From: Paracamarosporium sp. OC-R06-R3
Lineage: Eukaryota > Ascomycota > Dothideomycetes > Pleosporales > Didymosphaeriaceae
Reading direction: 5' to 3'
Assembly: GCA_019828545.1 (NCBI GenBank)
Contig: JACVRA010000258.1
Coordinates: 186,001 to 250,000 of the forward strand
DNA: 64,000 bases
Both the position numbers and the translations under genes were made by a program. Below the pieces are notes generated by a model, which was not told the origin of the DNA, did no database searches, and saw only the letters and a program-made list of their open reading frames with translations. Below, piece by piece: positions 55,902 through 64,000 of the stretch (its first letter is position 1; each line of letters opens with the position of its first letter).

Positions 55902-56348
55902 TCAATAGCATGCCCAAGACGCCGCTTTCTTATCGAAGCCAACATCCGTCAAATTCACATCTCCGGGACAGCAAATATCGCCCTTGTACTTTTCGATGTA
56001 CACGTCCGTGCCGTTGCATCCTGCATCTCTGCACATTGATTAAAACCAGGTCGACTTCGATTCAATAGCTGATCTACTTACTCGTAAAGCGAACAACCGT
56101 TCGCAAGCCCGGAAGATACGTAGGCCCACGATATGTTCTTGTATAGCCCGGGTTCTGTGAGTTCGTGGCCTTGATCTCGTAAGCCGGCAAGCTGCGAATC
56201 AGTTACGGATTGACGTACAAACCCAGCGGTCAGTGACCCATGACTTTTGGATGCCCTTGTTGCCAGGCTCAGTCGATACTAGGAAAACAAGGCTACCTTG
56301 GACTGTGACTGCTAGAAAGGCAACGGCGGAAGCGAGAGTGTTTTTCAT
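55902..56348 (-). CDS. Small secreted cysteine-rich protein
   Basis: Too fragmented by introns for simple frame scanning. Signal peptide MKNTLASAVAFLAVTVQG at 56348 downwards; then exons 56191-56082 and 56028-55902 read LAGLRDQGHELTEPGLYK, YVSSGLANGCSLYE | DAGCNGTDVYIEKYK and GDICCPGDV, ending WACY. About 101 residues with five or six Cys in the mature part. The second intron (56081-56029, GTAAGT...GCAG) is good. The first is less sure: I use donor 56279 (GTATCG) with the CTGAT branch and TTCGCAG acceptor at 56192, which keeps the frame. Small secreted Cys-rich proteins of plant-associated fungi are often effector candidates; no homologue is recognised. Confidence 0.55.
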
Positions 56349-57241
56349 CTTGAACGAGTGAATTTGTCTAAGACTGGAGGGTAACGAGAGGCCGGGCGTC
56401 AGCTGAATAGTGCTATGCCTCGAGGTCCCAGCGCATCCGTTATATATCGGAACATATCAGCACCAGTGGGCTATCTTTCCCAACGCATCCGCTTTGACCG
56501 CGTCATGAGCTGAAGAGTGTTTCACAAAAGTACAAGGCAAGTTACCCTTGGCCAATATTTTGACCCAAGAGATCGTCTGTATTTCATTGCGTTGGGTGGC
56601 CGGATCAGCACCTTCGTATCCCCTGACCAATATAACAACGATACTCTAGTCATGGTCACGCGAGTAAGAAGTGACAGGCTCATGTTGTAGGCTAGACTAG
56701 CCAGGCTTACCATTTGCCAATAGACCCGCGCGAATTGTCCCACTAGAGCGCAAAACAAGATCAATGAATGTGAGAATAAATGAAGGCTAAATTTGGAATC
56801 TTATTGCAGCTCAGATATTGCGCAAGGGTGACATTTAACAATGAGTGTGAATGAACGAGCCCGATGTGTAATTATGTGGAATTCCAGTTTGAGGCGCTTT
56901 CAGATGGATATCCCCGGGTCCGATACGCGAAAAGAGTGATGCGCCAAGCGACCGATGACGCACCCGTGAATGCAGGGATCATTAATGACATGCTGCACAG
57001 CCACTACTCTACCGTGCAACTCCACGATCAACCACAGGCCGTTTACTCCATCATCTCACGCCTTTGAGTTAGAGGCGCGTGTCCGCTATATGCACCCTCT
57101 TGAACGCCACAGTTGACACCACATTCAATAGACCTCGCTTGAGTGTTCACACCTTCAAGAATCAACCACTTCGCCCGTGCCACATTGCCAAACGTAGCCG
57201 TCAGACTCCGACCTTGCCTCTAACCAAGTTGCATCATCACC
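56349..57241. other. Intergenic, divergent
   Basis: Promoters of the small secreted protein and the SPRY gene. No gene or repeat supported. Confidence 0.5.
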
Positions 57242-58405
57242 ATGTTCAAGAAGTTCAAAGAAAAGCTCAAGGGCGACGATCATTCCGAGCCGCAGCAGAA
57301 ACAGCAACAAGGCCCCTCGTACCAACAGTCACAACTACATCCCAGTAATCCGTATTACGCACCACCACAACAGCAACAGCAAACAGGAGCACACAACATC
57401 ACCCCTAACGAGAAATACCAGCCTCCCCCAGGACCACCGCCAGGCCATGCCAACGCAAGCTCAAGCTCAGGCTACGCACCACCTCCCGGCCCTCCACCCT
57501 CACACTTCCCCCAGCAGCCCCCGCCCACCTGGGAACCCCCACCATACCACGACTGGACCGTAATACCCGACACATCTCTGCTCCCGCCTCCCCCCTCCAT
57601 CGGCTACGAGACCTCGCCCACAGCCAACGCCACCGAAGAAGACGGCGACCGCGCAGACAACTGGTGCAAAGCGAACCCGCTGTGGCCCCCCCAAAACCTC
57701 ACACCTCCCACCCACGCCGCGATCCAAAACGGACAGCTCGCGCTCCTCAAACCCCCGACTTACACCGGCGACGTGTTCCCCATGCAGGCCGCCGGCCACT
57801 GGAAATGCCGCACCTACCCACAGTGCAGAGACGCCGCGCTCCTGACGAACCTCCCCATGTACTCGGTGGCCTGGGACTCGCCGCTCACCACGCGGCGCCC
57901 GAAGACGATCTACTTCGAGCTGCGGGTGCAGCGCGTCGGGCACGGCGGATACTCTCTGTCCGAAGCAGACGCAGGCATAGCGATCGGGTTCGTCGCCCCG
58001 CCGTACCCGACGTTCCGCCTGCCCGGGTGGCAGCGCGGCAGCCTGGGCGTCCACGGCGACGACGGCCGCAAGTACGTGAACGATACGTGGGGCGGCGTCG
58101 ACTTTACGACTGCGTTTCAGCCCGGCGAGACGGTCGGCGTGGGCGTGACGTTCGCGGTGCCGAGGGAGCCGCCGTCGTACGAGCAGGAGGCCATGGGGAA
58201 GGTGTTGGATATCGATGTGTTCTTTACGAGGAATGGGGAGAGGGAGAAGGGGTGGGATGGGAATGAGGAGTTGGATGAGAGGAGCGAGGGGGGGACTGTG
58301 GGGCTGAGGGGCGAGTGCGATTTGTTTCCTGCCGTGGGCGTGTTTGGGGGCGTCGAGTTTGAGGTGTTTTTTCATCCGAGTCAGTGGATGTATAGGCCGT
58401 TTTAG
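57242..58405 (+). CDS. SPRY-domain protein with Pro/Gln-rich N-terminus
   Basis: Single exon, 387 residues. Residues 1-125 are Gln/Pro-rich and low in complexity (PPGPPPGHANASSSSGYAPP). The rest is a B30.2/SPRY-like domain: IYFELRVQRV, AGIAIGFVAPPYPTFRLPGW, GSLGVHGDDGRKYVNDTWGG, ETVGVGVTF, DIDVFFTRNG and a C-terminal LFPAVGVFGGVEFEVFF, all typical strands. SPRY domains bind partner proteins; fungal relatives include the ubiquitin-ligase adaptors Ssh4 and Ear1, but those have a membrane segment, absent here. A strand-bias switch occurs near 58200 (C-rich to G-rich codons), as in the gene at 8150. Confidence 0.83.
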   Translation: MFKKFKEKLKGDDHSEPQQKQQQGPSYQQSQLHPSNPYYAPPQQQQQTGAHNITPNEKYQPPPGPPPGHANASSSSGYAPPPGPPPSHFPQQPPPTWEPPPYHDWTVIPDTSLLPPPPSIGYETSPTANATEEDGDRADNWCKANPLWPPQNLTPPTHAAIQNGQLALLKPPTYTGDVFPMQAAGHWKCRTYPQCRDAALLTNLPMYSVAWDSPLTTRRPKTIYFELRVQRVGHGGYSLSEADAGIAIGFVAPPYPTFRLPGWQRGSLGVHGDDGRKYVNDTWGGVDFTTAFQPGETVGVGVTFAVPREPPSYEQEAMGKVLDIDVFFTRNGEREKGWDGNEELDERSEGGTVGLRGECDLFPAVGVFGGVEFEVFFHPSQWMYRPF

Positions 58406-58569
58406 AGGTTAGGGGGTGGGTTGGTGGATGGGTTCTTGAGCTGCAGAAGGCGAGATGGTGGAGGGTTGTAAAGGGGTGTGCTCTGCAAGTTAGCAACTGG
58501 GATATGTATCATATTGTATCATATGTACATCCTGCATATCCTATCTATCCTACACTTCTGACTCACCCC

Positions 58570-60520
58570 CTACCACTCTGCCACCTCACCCGGCTTCGGC
58601 GCGGTTGCCCGGACGATCTTATCGCAATTCAGCAAACACAACGGATCGAACGTTTTCTTCAACTGCCTCATGGCATCAACCGTGCTCGTCCCAACCTCGT
58701 GCTCAAGATAATCTCTCTTGACGAGGCCAACACCGTGCTCGCCTGTAGCTGTGCCTTCGGCCTCGATGGCGCGCTTGACCATGTCGTGCACTAAGTGCTT
58801 AGCCTTTTCGTATTCAGTCTTCTTGTTGTAGAGGATGATTGCTGAACGCACGTTAGCCATAGAGAACGAAGAGTGAAAGAAAGTTGGAGAGCCTACAGTG
58901 GAAGTTTCCGTCGCCGACATGTCCGACGATGCTGCCCAGCAATCCGCTCTTGGAGATTTCATCCTTGGCTTCCTCGATGCTCTGAGGAAGTTTTGACAGC
59001 GGGACGGCTACGTCCGTGGTCCATACGCCTACGTCTTCGCTTCCGTCGCCCTGGGCGATTACGCTCCATAGCGCCTCCTTGCGCGCTTGCCAGAGATCCG
59101 TCTTGTCTTGCTCGCTCTTCGCAAACTCGAAGCTTACGCTGCCGGTCTTCTTCGCCAGACCTTGTACCTGGCTGATCTGCTCTTTCACACTGCTAGGCGT
59201 GCCCGCGAACTTGAAGAAGAGAGTGGGAGCGTTCTTCCACGTCTTGTTTGTCTGGCCGGCATCGTTGATGCACTTCATCTGGACGTCGTCGAGGATCTCT
59301 ATAGCAGCAATGGGAACACCCGCGCCGACGACTTTGAAGACGCAGTCGGCGGCATGTCGGACGGATGGGAACGCGCAGACTGCTACGCTGGTGTGCTGCG
59401 GCTTCACGGTGACTTTGAGTGTGGCCTCGGTGACCAGTCCCAGCGTACCCTCCGAGCCGATGAACATGCGGGTCAGATCGTATCCCGCCGATGACTTCCG
59501 CGGTCTTTGTCTCGTCTTGATAACTGTGCCATCGGCGAGAACGACGGTAAGAGAGAGCACCCAATCTTTCATTGTGCCGTAGCGATACGCATTTGTGCCC
59601 GAGCATCCCGTGCCCACCATACCTCCGATCATTGCGCCTGGGCCTGGGTCCGGGGGAAAGAATAGGTTGTCCTTCGCTAGTTCTTCGTTGAGGAGTTCCC
59701 ATCCCACAGCCGGCTGTACCACCACATCCAGGTCTTCCTTGTGTAGTTTGAGAATCTTGTCCATGCGCGAAAAGTCGATGCAGATGCCGCCTTTTGTCGC
59801 CGCAAAGTGTCCCTCTAGACTGGTGCCTCCGCTATACGCAGTAACAGGGATCTTCCTCTCATGGCACACCTTCATGATCGCGCTGACCTCTTGTGTGTTG
59901 CCCGGCTTCACCACGCAGAATGGCACGTCCCCCGGCTCGGCAGGATGTGACGACCATGACGACCCTGAATGCGACTCCAGCTCCGACTTTTCTAACGAGA
60001 GGTTTTCCTTGCCGACGATGTCGCGGAAATCGGTCCACGCGGCCTCCATGTTTGCTTCGGAGATATTGTGTTTGGGCGGAACTATGGTCGTGAGGGGAGC
60101 AGTCGAGGCGGTTTGCTCCAGCTTGGGAGCGGTGGCCTGGCCAAACCAGTAACCGATGCTACCGGTAACGATGACAGCTATAGACTATGTTAGTGACATA
60201 TCAAGTTACCAAGTCATCAATCTATATTTACCAAACAGGGTCGCGAAGTAGCGCCCTCGCGCAGTCCGCTGATGCAGCTGCGCCTGCCGTATCTCCTCTT
60301 CCTTCGCTTTTTGCACACGCTTCGTGACACTCTCAAATAACTGCAGATTGAACGGCACTTCCGGCTTCTTATCCCCCTCATCGCTCTTCCACCTCCTCTG
60401 CACCGCCCATCCATCTCTTCTCCGCGCCACGGCGCATTGTGACAGAATCGCCGGGTTCACCGCGCCTGGCCGCGCATTTCGGAGCGCCGTCGCAGCTCTG
60501 GGAAAAGTTCGTAGAGACAT
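58570..60520 (-). CDS. DLD1: Mitochondrial D-lactate dehydrogenase (cytochrome), Dld1
   Basis: FAD enzyme that oxidises D-lactate to pyruvate and gives electrons to cytochrome c in the mitochondrial intermembrane space. Three exons: 60520-60232, 60177-58897, 58841-58570 (introns 54 and 55 bp), 613 residues. An Arg-rich mitochondrial presequence (MSLRTFPRAATALRNARPG) is followed by a helical anchor (AVIVTGSIGYWFG). The FAD-binding PCMH domain shows PVTAYSGGTSLEGH, PDPGPGAMIGGMVGTGCSGT and GSEGTLGLVTEATLK; the C-terminal cap has HVGDGNFHSIILY and TGEHGVG. Length and motifs are those of Dld1; 2-hydroxyglutarate-type relatives are the alternative. Convergent with the SPRY gene. Confidence 0.94.
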
Positions 60521-61717
60521 TGCTTAGTGTCTAAGTCTAAGGAGCGTGTACGCTGGTCATGGTGCGACTGACTGAGGTTGGTCAAGATGCGGGGGAGCTA
60601 ACGGGTAACTCTAACTTTTGGAGATGCACTCGACCTCGGGCGATTTTCGGATGCCCTTCGTCCGACGCCTTCGCGAGGTCATGTGACGGGGACCGAATGG
60701 GCATGGGTTCGTACACGCCAGTGTGCTCCGCAATAGCGCAATTCAACGACATCGCTTGCTCTACGAACGTCTTCAGATATGCAGATATGGTGATTCTCGG
60801 AGAATGCGGATTGCTGTTGGCGAATGAATTTTCTCTTCAGTTTGGCAGATGTTCGTCCTGTGTTTTGTAAGAAGTCCTGAATCAGTGTTTTCTAGACGCG
60901 AAAGGAATCACCGTGAGCAAAGTTCCCGTGAGATCGACTCTTGATATACGTATTATCACTTATTTTTGTTATCTTTTGTTGTTGGTATACGACCACTCAT
61001 TGCCTGCCCTATTCATAAGCCTTGCTCCAATGACTCGTCGAAGCGTGTAAGATCCCCAGGTCTGACTCTTTCAGTAAAACTGCGTTGTGCCTGAACCCTC
61101 CGATCTAAGAAAACTGCTTCTGGTGATCATCGATTGAAGAGAAAAAAATAATACACTAGGTAGTTGCAGACATGACATTGGCTTGACCTAGTAAACTTCG
61201 TCTAGTGCCAGTGGATCTCAACATCGGACTATTCTTCCGGCCTTAGTAGCAATGCTCAGGGTCGCGCGAATCAGTCATCGAGCAGGTTCACCACTAAGCA
61301 ACATTATACTTACCAATTCACTCAGGGGCGCGGGAAGATCTACAACTAATAAGGGTTCAAAATAGGGGTGCAAAGTTGTAGTGCAGTTAGTGCAGTTGTT
61401 CCAGGGGTACGAATGCTTCGAAATGGCGAGATTTGGTTGCGGTATAATAAGGTGATATAGCAGCAATATGCATGGCTCTGATTTTTGTGAAAGGAGTCGT
61501 CAGTTGATTTGGGCTCCCCTGAGTAGCTCCGCGTCCCCCTCTCTTCCGATTTGCTCGCGGTGAAGGTCAACTGTTGCCCTGTGCCTTTGTTGCAGGGCAT
61601 CAAGCGACATTCCCAAATCTCGGTACAACGATAGTTCTTCCACCAATTTGCACTATGGCCAAGTAACTCGGGGTTATTAGTCAACAGGTTGAAGATACGA
61701 CTCTATGATGTGAGCCA

Positions 61718-61738
61718 ACGAGCTGATCTTCAGCTCGT
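61718..61738. repeat. Perfect 8-bp inverted repeat
   Basis: ACGAGCTG (61718-61725), loop ATCTT, CAGCTCGT (61731-61738). A second, smaller one (GCGATC-CTCA-GATCGC) lies about 100 bp further on. Possible regulatory palindromes; no known binding site is claimed. Confidence 0.6.
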
Positions 61739-62012
61739 CTTATGGTACGATCTCTGTGGTCCTCCACCGTAACGTGGCCATGATGTCGTTGGGAGTCGAA
61801 GTGGGGGCGTTCCAAGTTTCGCATGCTGGGGCGATCCTCAGATCGCAGATGCTGGCATTACCCGGCACCTGTCTCGCGAGCCAACCAAGGAGCCATGTCG
61901 CCGCGCGCGTGGAGTTTGGGAGCCATGCGGGCGCCCGCGCGGCCTAGCGTAGGTGCATTCGCAGTCAGCAACAGGCATGCTGAGCAAAGGCGCAGCGCCG
62001 TGTCTCATCGGG

Positions 62013-62038
62013 TCGGCGGCGGCGGCGGCGGCGGCGGC
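62013..62038. repeat. GGC trinucleotide repeat
   Basis: About eight GGC/CGG units in the GC-rich upstream region of the gene at 62785. Confidence 0.8.
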
Positions 62039-62784
62039 AGAAGGCGGATGGTCGGAGGGAGCGGGGAAGCGTCTATGTGCGACTCGTCACGGTGTGAGGC
62101 ACAGCAGACAGGCAAGTATTCAAGGCGAAACGAGCGGCAGGCTGATTGTGTACGGTACGTGGAGGCGCGCTGAGGACGCCTGGGCCTCTGTGGCGTCGCG
62201 ATTCGCTTGCGGCAGTCGGCAGGCGTGGGAGAGGGCCGTCGACATGTGCGGGCCTTGGGCCAGACTGGGCTCTTCAGCGCGGTGAAGGCAGCGTTAGCTC
62301 TGTGAAGGATGCATAAGAGACGATGGTCTGGCGCTGGCGTCGCCGAGGCATGCGTGAAAGCTCCATAGTACTCTGTCAGCCCGCCAGAGTCCGTGACCGC
62401 CCTTCTCGTCGTCGTCGTATATCTCAGGCCTCGCCGTCTTATCTTGCGGCAGATACACCCCCTCGCCCGCGGCCTGCCCGCCGTCTGCCCTGCCGCGTGT
62501 TGCGTATAAGCCGCGGTGGACATCGATTACGCCGTCATCGTGTTTTGCGCCCTCGGCTGCCACAACAACGAGCTTCCCAGCTCGTTGCCCGTCGTCCCCG
62601 GATCGCCCGCTTCACCACGCGCCGCCCGCCGCCCCGGCTGCAGCTGTCAGAGACTCCAGTCCGCGGCTTTCTCTTCTTTATGGACCGCGTTTTCGCCCGT
62701 GGCTCGTGCTACTAACGTCGCCTCGGTGATCCGTGGACGCTATTTACCTGGAATGCCTCAACACACCCACCGCTGCCCTCTACC

Positions 62785-64000
62785 ATGACCAGCCTGCGCT
62801 CTCACGGCTCCCATGGCTCGTCCAAGCACGGCCGCCTTCACCGGCGCGGCAACTCAGCCTCGTCCATGACAAGTCCTCTGAGCCCCGGCCAGTTTTCATT
62901 TAGTCGCTCCGAGACCCCCGTTGTAACCTACGAAGAGCCCTGGAACGCCATTGCACAACCCATGCCCGCCGCAACGTCGCACTCCCACCACAAGATCAAG
63001 CCCTACCTGCGCAAGCTGTCCTCCAACAAGGACCACAACGACCTCGACCTCTCGCGCCCCACCGCCGAGAACGAGCGCCTCGCAGGCCTGGGCATCGCCG
63101 AATATGGAGGCTACCCGCGTTCAGTAGGAGACGTCAACTTCGCTCCCGTCAAGCCGCGCAATCACGCCCGCAGCACCTCCAACAATTCACAATTCTCCAC
63201 CTCGTCCAGCCTGCAGCGGCCCATGCCGCCCATTCGCCAATCACCACGTCCTTATACACCGCCCACATCAAAGTCCACCCCTGCATCAGTGCTTCTCAAC
63301 GGTGACAACGACCCCGACGACAACATCATGACCGACGAAGAGTTCCGCCAGCGCCAGGCCGCCTACGACCCCGCACGCAAATCCGGCTCGCTGTCCAGCT
63401 CCACGCCTGGCCAGACTGCACCAGCACTGCGCATCCACACCACCGGATCCTCTTCGTTTCTGGCAGGGAGCTACTCCCAGTCCACCGCCTCTCTCACGTC
63501 GCCTGTTGCACAGTCTAGGTCTAGAGGAGACACAGTCAAGTCCATGGACGCCACTTCGCCCAGTTCCCGTACATCCTTCGACAAGGCCTTTGGCTTTATT
63601 CGCCCTGGCCGGGATTCGCCAGTTGATGCACAATCTCGTGCCGCATCCATCCGCGCTGCACGACAAGCCTTTGAAGAGAAGGAGGCAGCCAAGGAGCGCA
63701 AGCACGACCGCGAGGTCCACAAGCAAGTCGAACGAGAAACCAAGAAGCAGTACAAAAAGGACGAGCGAGAGCGGCGCAAGTCCGAATCCTGCGAGAAGAA
63801 ACGCTCCCGCAGCATTTCCGACACAACCAACTACGAGAGGACCTCACGCCCCTCTGTAGGTGGCAGACAGTATTCTGATCACCGAGAAGCGCACACGAGC
63901 ACCCTGCCCAATCACGTGCCCTCTGTCGACCCGGAGAAGAGTGGCTATGCACCGACACCCAAGGTTACCAAAAGTCGGCAAGCAAAGGGACGGTGGCTTA
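62785..64000 (+). CDS. Unrecognised Ser-rich, then basic coiled-coil protein, cut by the right edge
   Basis: Open from ATG at 62785 to the window end (405 codons and one base, no stop). The N-terminal 280 residues are Ser/Thr/Pro-rich and look disordered (SSMTSPLSPGQFSFSRSETP, FSTSSSLQRPMPP), with two conserved-looking islands: KPYLRKLSSNKDHNDLDLSR and DNIMTDEEFRQRQAAYDP. From about 280 on there is a basic helix likely to be a coiled coil (AARQAFEEKEAAKERKHDRE, then KQYKKDERERRK). Such proteins in filamentous ascomycetes are usually uncharacterised; I do not recognise the family and assign no function. The ATG is the first in this frame after a stop upstream. Confidence 0.7.
   Translation, partial: MTSLRSHGSHGSSKHGRLHRRGNSASSMTSPLSPGQFSFSRSETPVVTYEEPWNAIAQPMPAATSHSHHKIKPYLRKLSSNKDHNDLDLSRPTAENERLAGLGIAEYGGYPRSVGDVNFAPVKPRNHARSTSNNSQFSTSSSLQRPMPPIRQSPRPYTPPTSKSTPASVLLNGDNDPDDNIMTDEEFRQRQAAYDPARKSGSLSSSTPGQTAPALRIHTTGSSSFLAGSYSQSTASLTSPVAQSRSRGDTVKSMDATSPSSRTSFDKAFGFIRPGRDSPVDAQSRAASIRAARQAFEEKEAAKERKHDREVHKQVERETKKQYKKDERERRKSESCEKKRSRSISDTTNYERTSRPSVGGRQYSDHREAHTSTLPNHVPSVDPEKSGYAPTPKVTKSRQAKGRWL

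Larger units (their letters stand above)
60521..62784. other. 2.3-kb divergent intergenic region
   Basis: Promoter of DLD1 and a long GC-rich upstream region of the last gene. It contains two small perfect hairpins (61718-61738 and about 61831-61846) and a GGC repeat at about 62013-62038. No supported gene. Confidence 0.55.

Noticed and set aside
61718..61738. Bacterial-type terminator at the 8-bp hairpin
   Set aside because: No T-run follows in a fitting position and the genome is fungal.
61823..62285. Coding gene over the GGC repeat (two overlapping plus-strand frames of 110-116 codons)
   Set aside because: Translations are Ala- or Gly-runs from the repeat with random flanks and no homology.

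Overview
The window comes from a filamentous ascomycete nuclear genome. Most genes carry short introns (about 45-135 bp) with GT-AG ends. Coding content includes a HET-domain protein, a fungal NADPH oxidase, ESCRT and nucleolar housekeeping genes and several families typical of Pezizomycotina. A Dothideomycete is my best guess from overall protein flavour, but that is inference. I rebuilt the exon structure by hand. In every intact, complete gene, except the small secreted protein at 55902-56348, the joined exons keep one frame and recover family-conserved sequence across the junctions. That gene has an uncertain first splice site. No RNA gene, CRISPR array or intact transposon was found.

Layout, left to right. 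1-9.3 kb is housekeeping: a partial unknown gene, a xylitol dehydrogenase, a class I lysine methyltransferase, VPS28, NOC2 and a double GFA/CENP-V-fold protein. 10.2-13 kb holds a HET-domain gene. 15-20.7 kb holds noxA and, 3.3 kb away and divergent, a four-helix membrane protein that I read as the p22phox-like NoxD/Pro41 subunit. So the catalytic and stabilising subunits of one oxidase sit side by side. 21.7-31 kb holds a secreted GH43 galactanase, a small ABM monooxygenase, an Msd1/TinA-like coiled-coil protein and a CBM48-like protein, separated by repeat-bearing spacers.

32-41.8 kb is the most unusual part. An eight-exon gene encodes a 2332-residue protein that fuses a UPF1/ZNFX1-type SF1 helicase, an NFX1-like zinc finger, three complete CbbX-type AAA modules and a Cys-rich tail. 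Divergently paired with it, across a 651-bp intergenic region, is a protein whose E-x-D ... D-L-K motif and downstream W-x3-Q helix resemble the DXO/Rai1 RNA-decapping nuclease fold. Together they look like an RNA-surveillance or RNA-defence locus; that function is inference.

42.9-53 kb has a catabolic look: an SDR, a glutamine-synthetase relic, an MFS transporter, an AtuA/DUF1446 protein and a CaiB-type CoA-transferase (the last two divergent). 53.5-64 kb carries a GNAT acetyltransferase, a metallo-beta-lactamase-fold protein with an altered zinc motif, a small secreted Cys-rich protein, a SPRY protein, mitochondrial D-lactate dehydrogenase and the start of an unidentified Ser-rich/basic protein that runs off the right edge.
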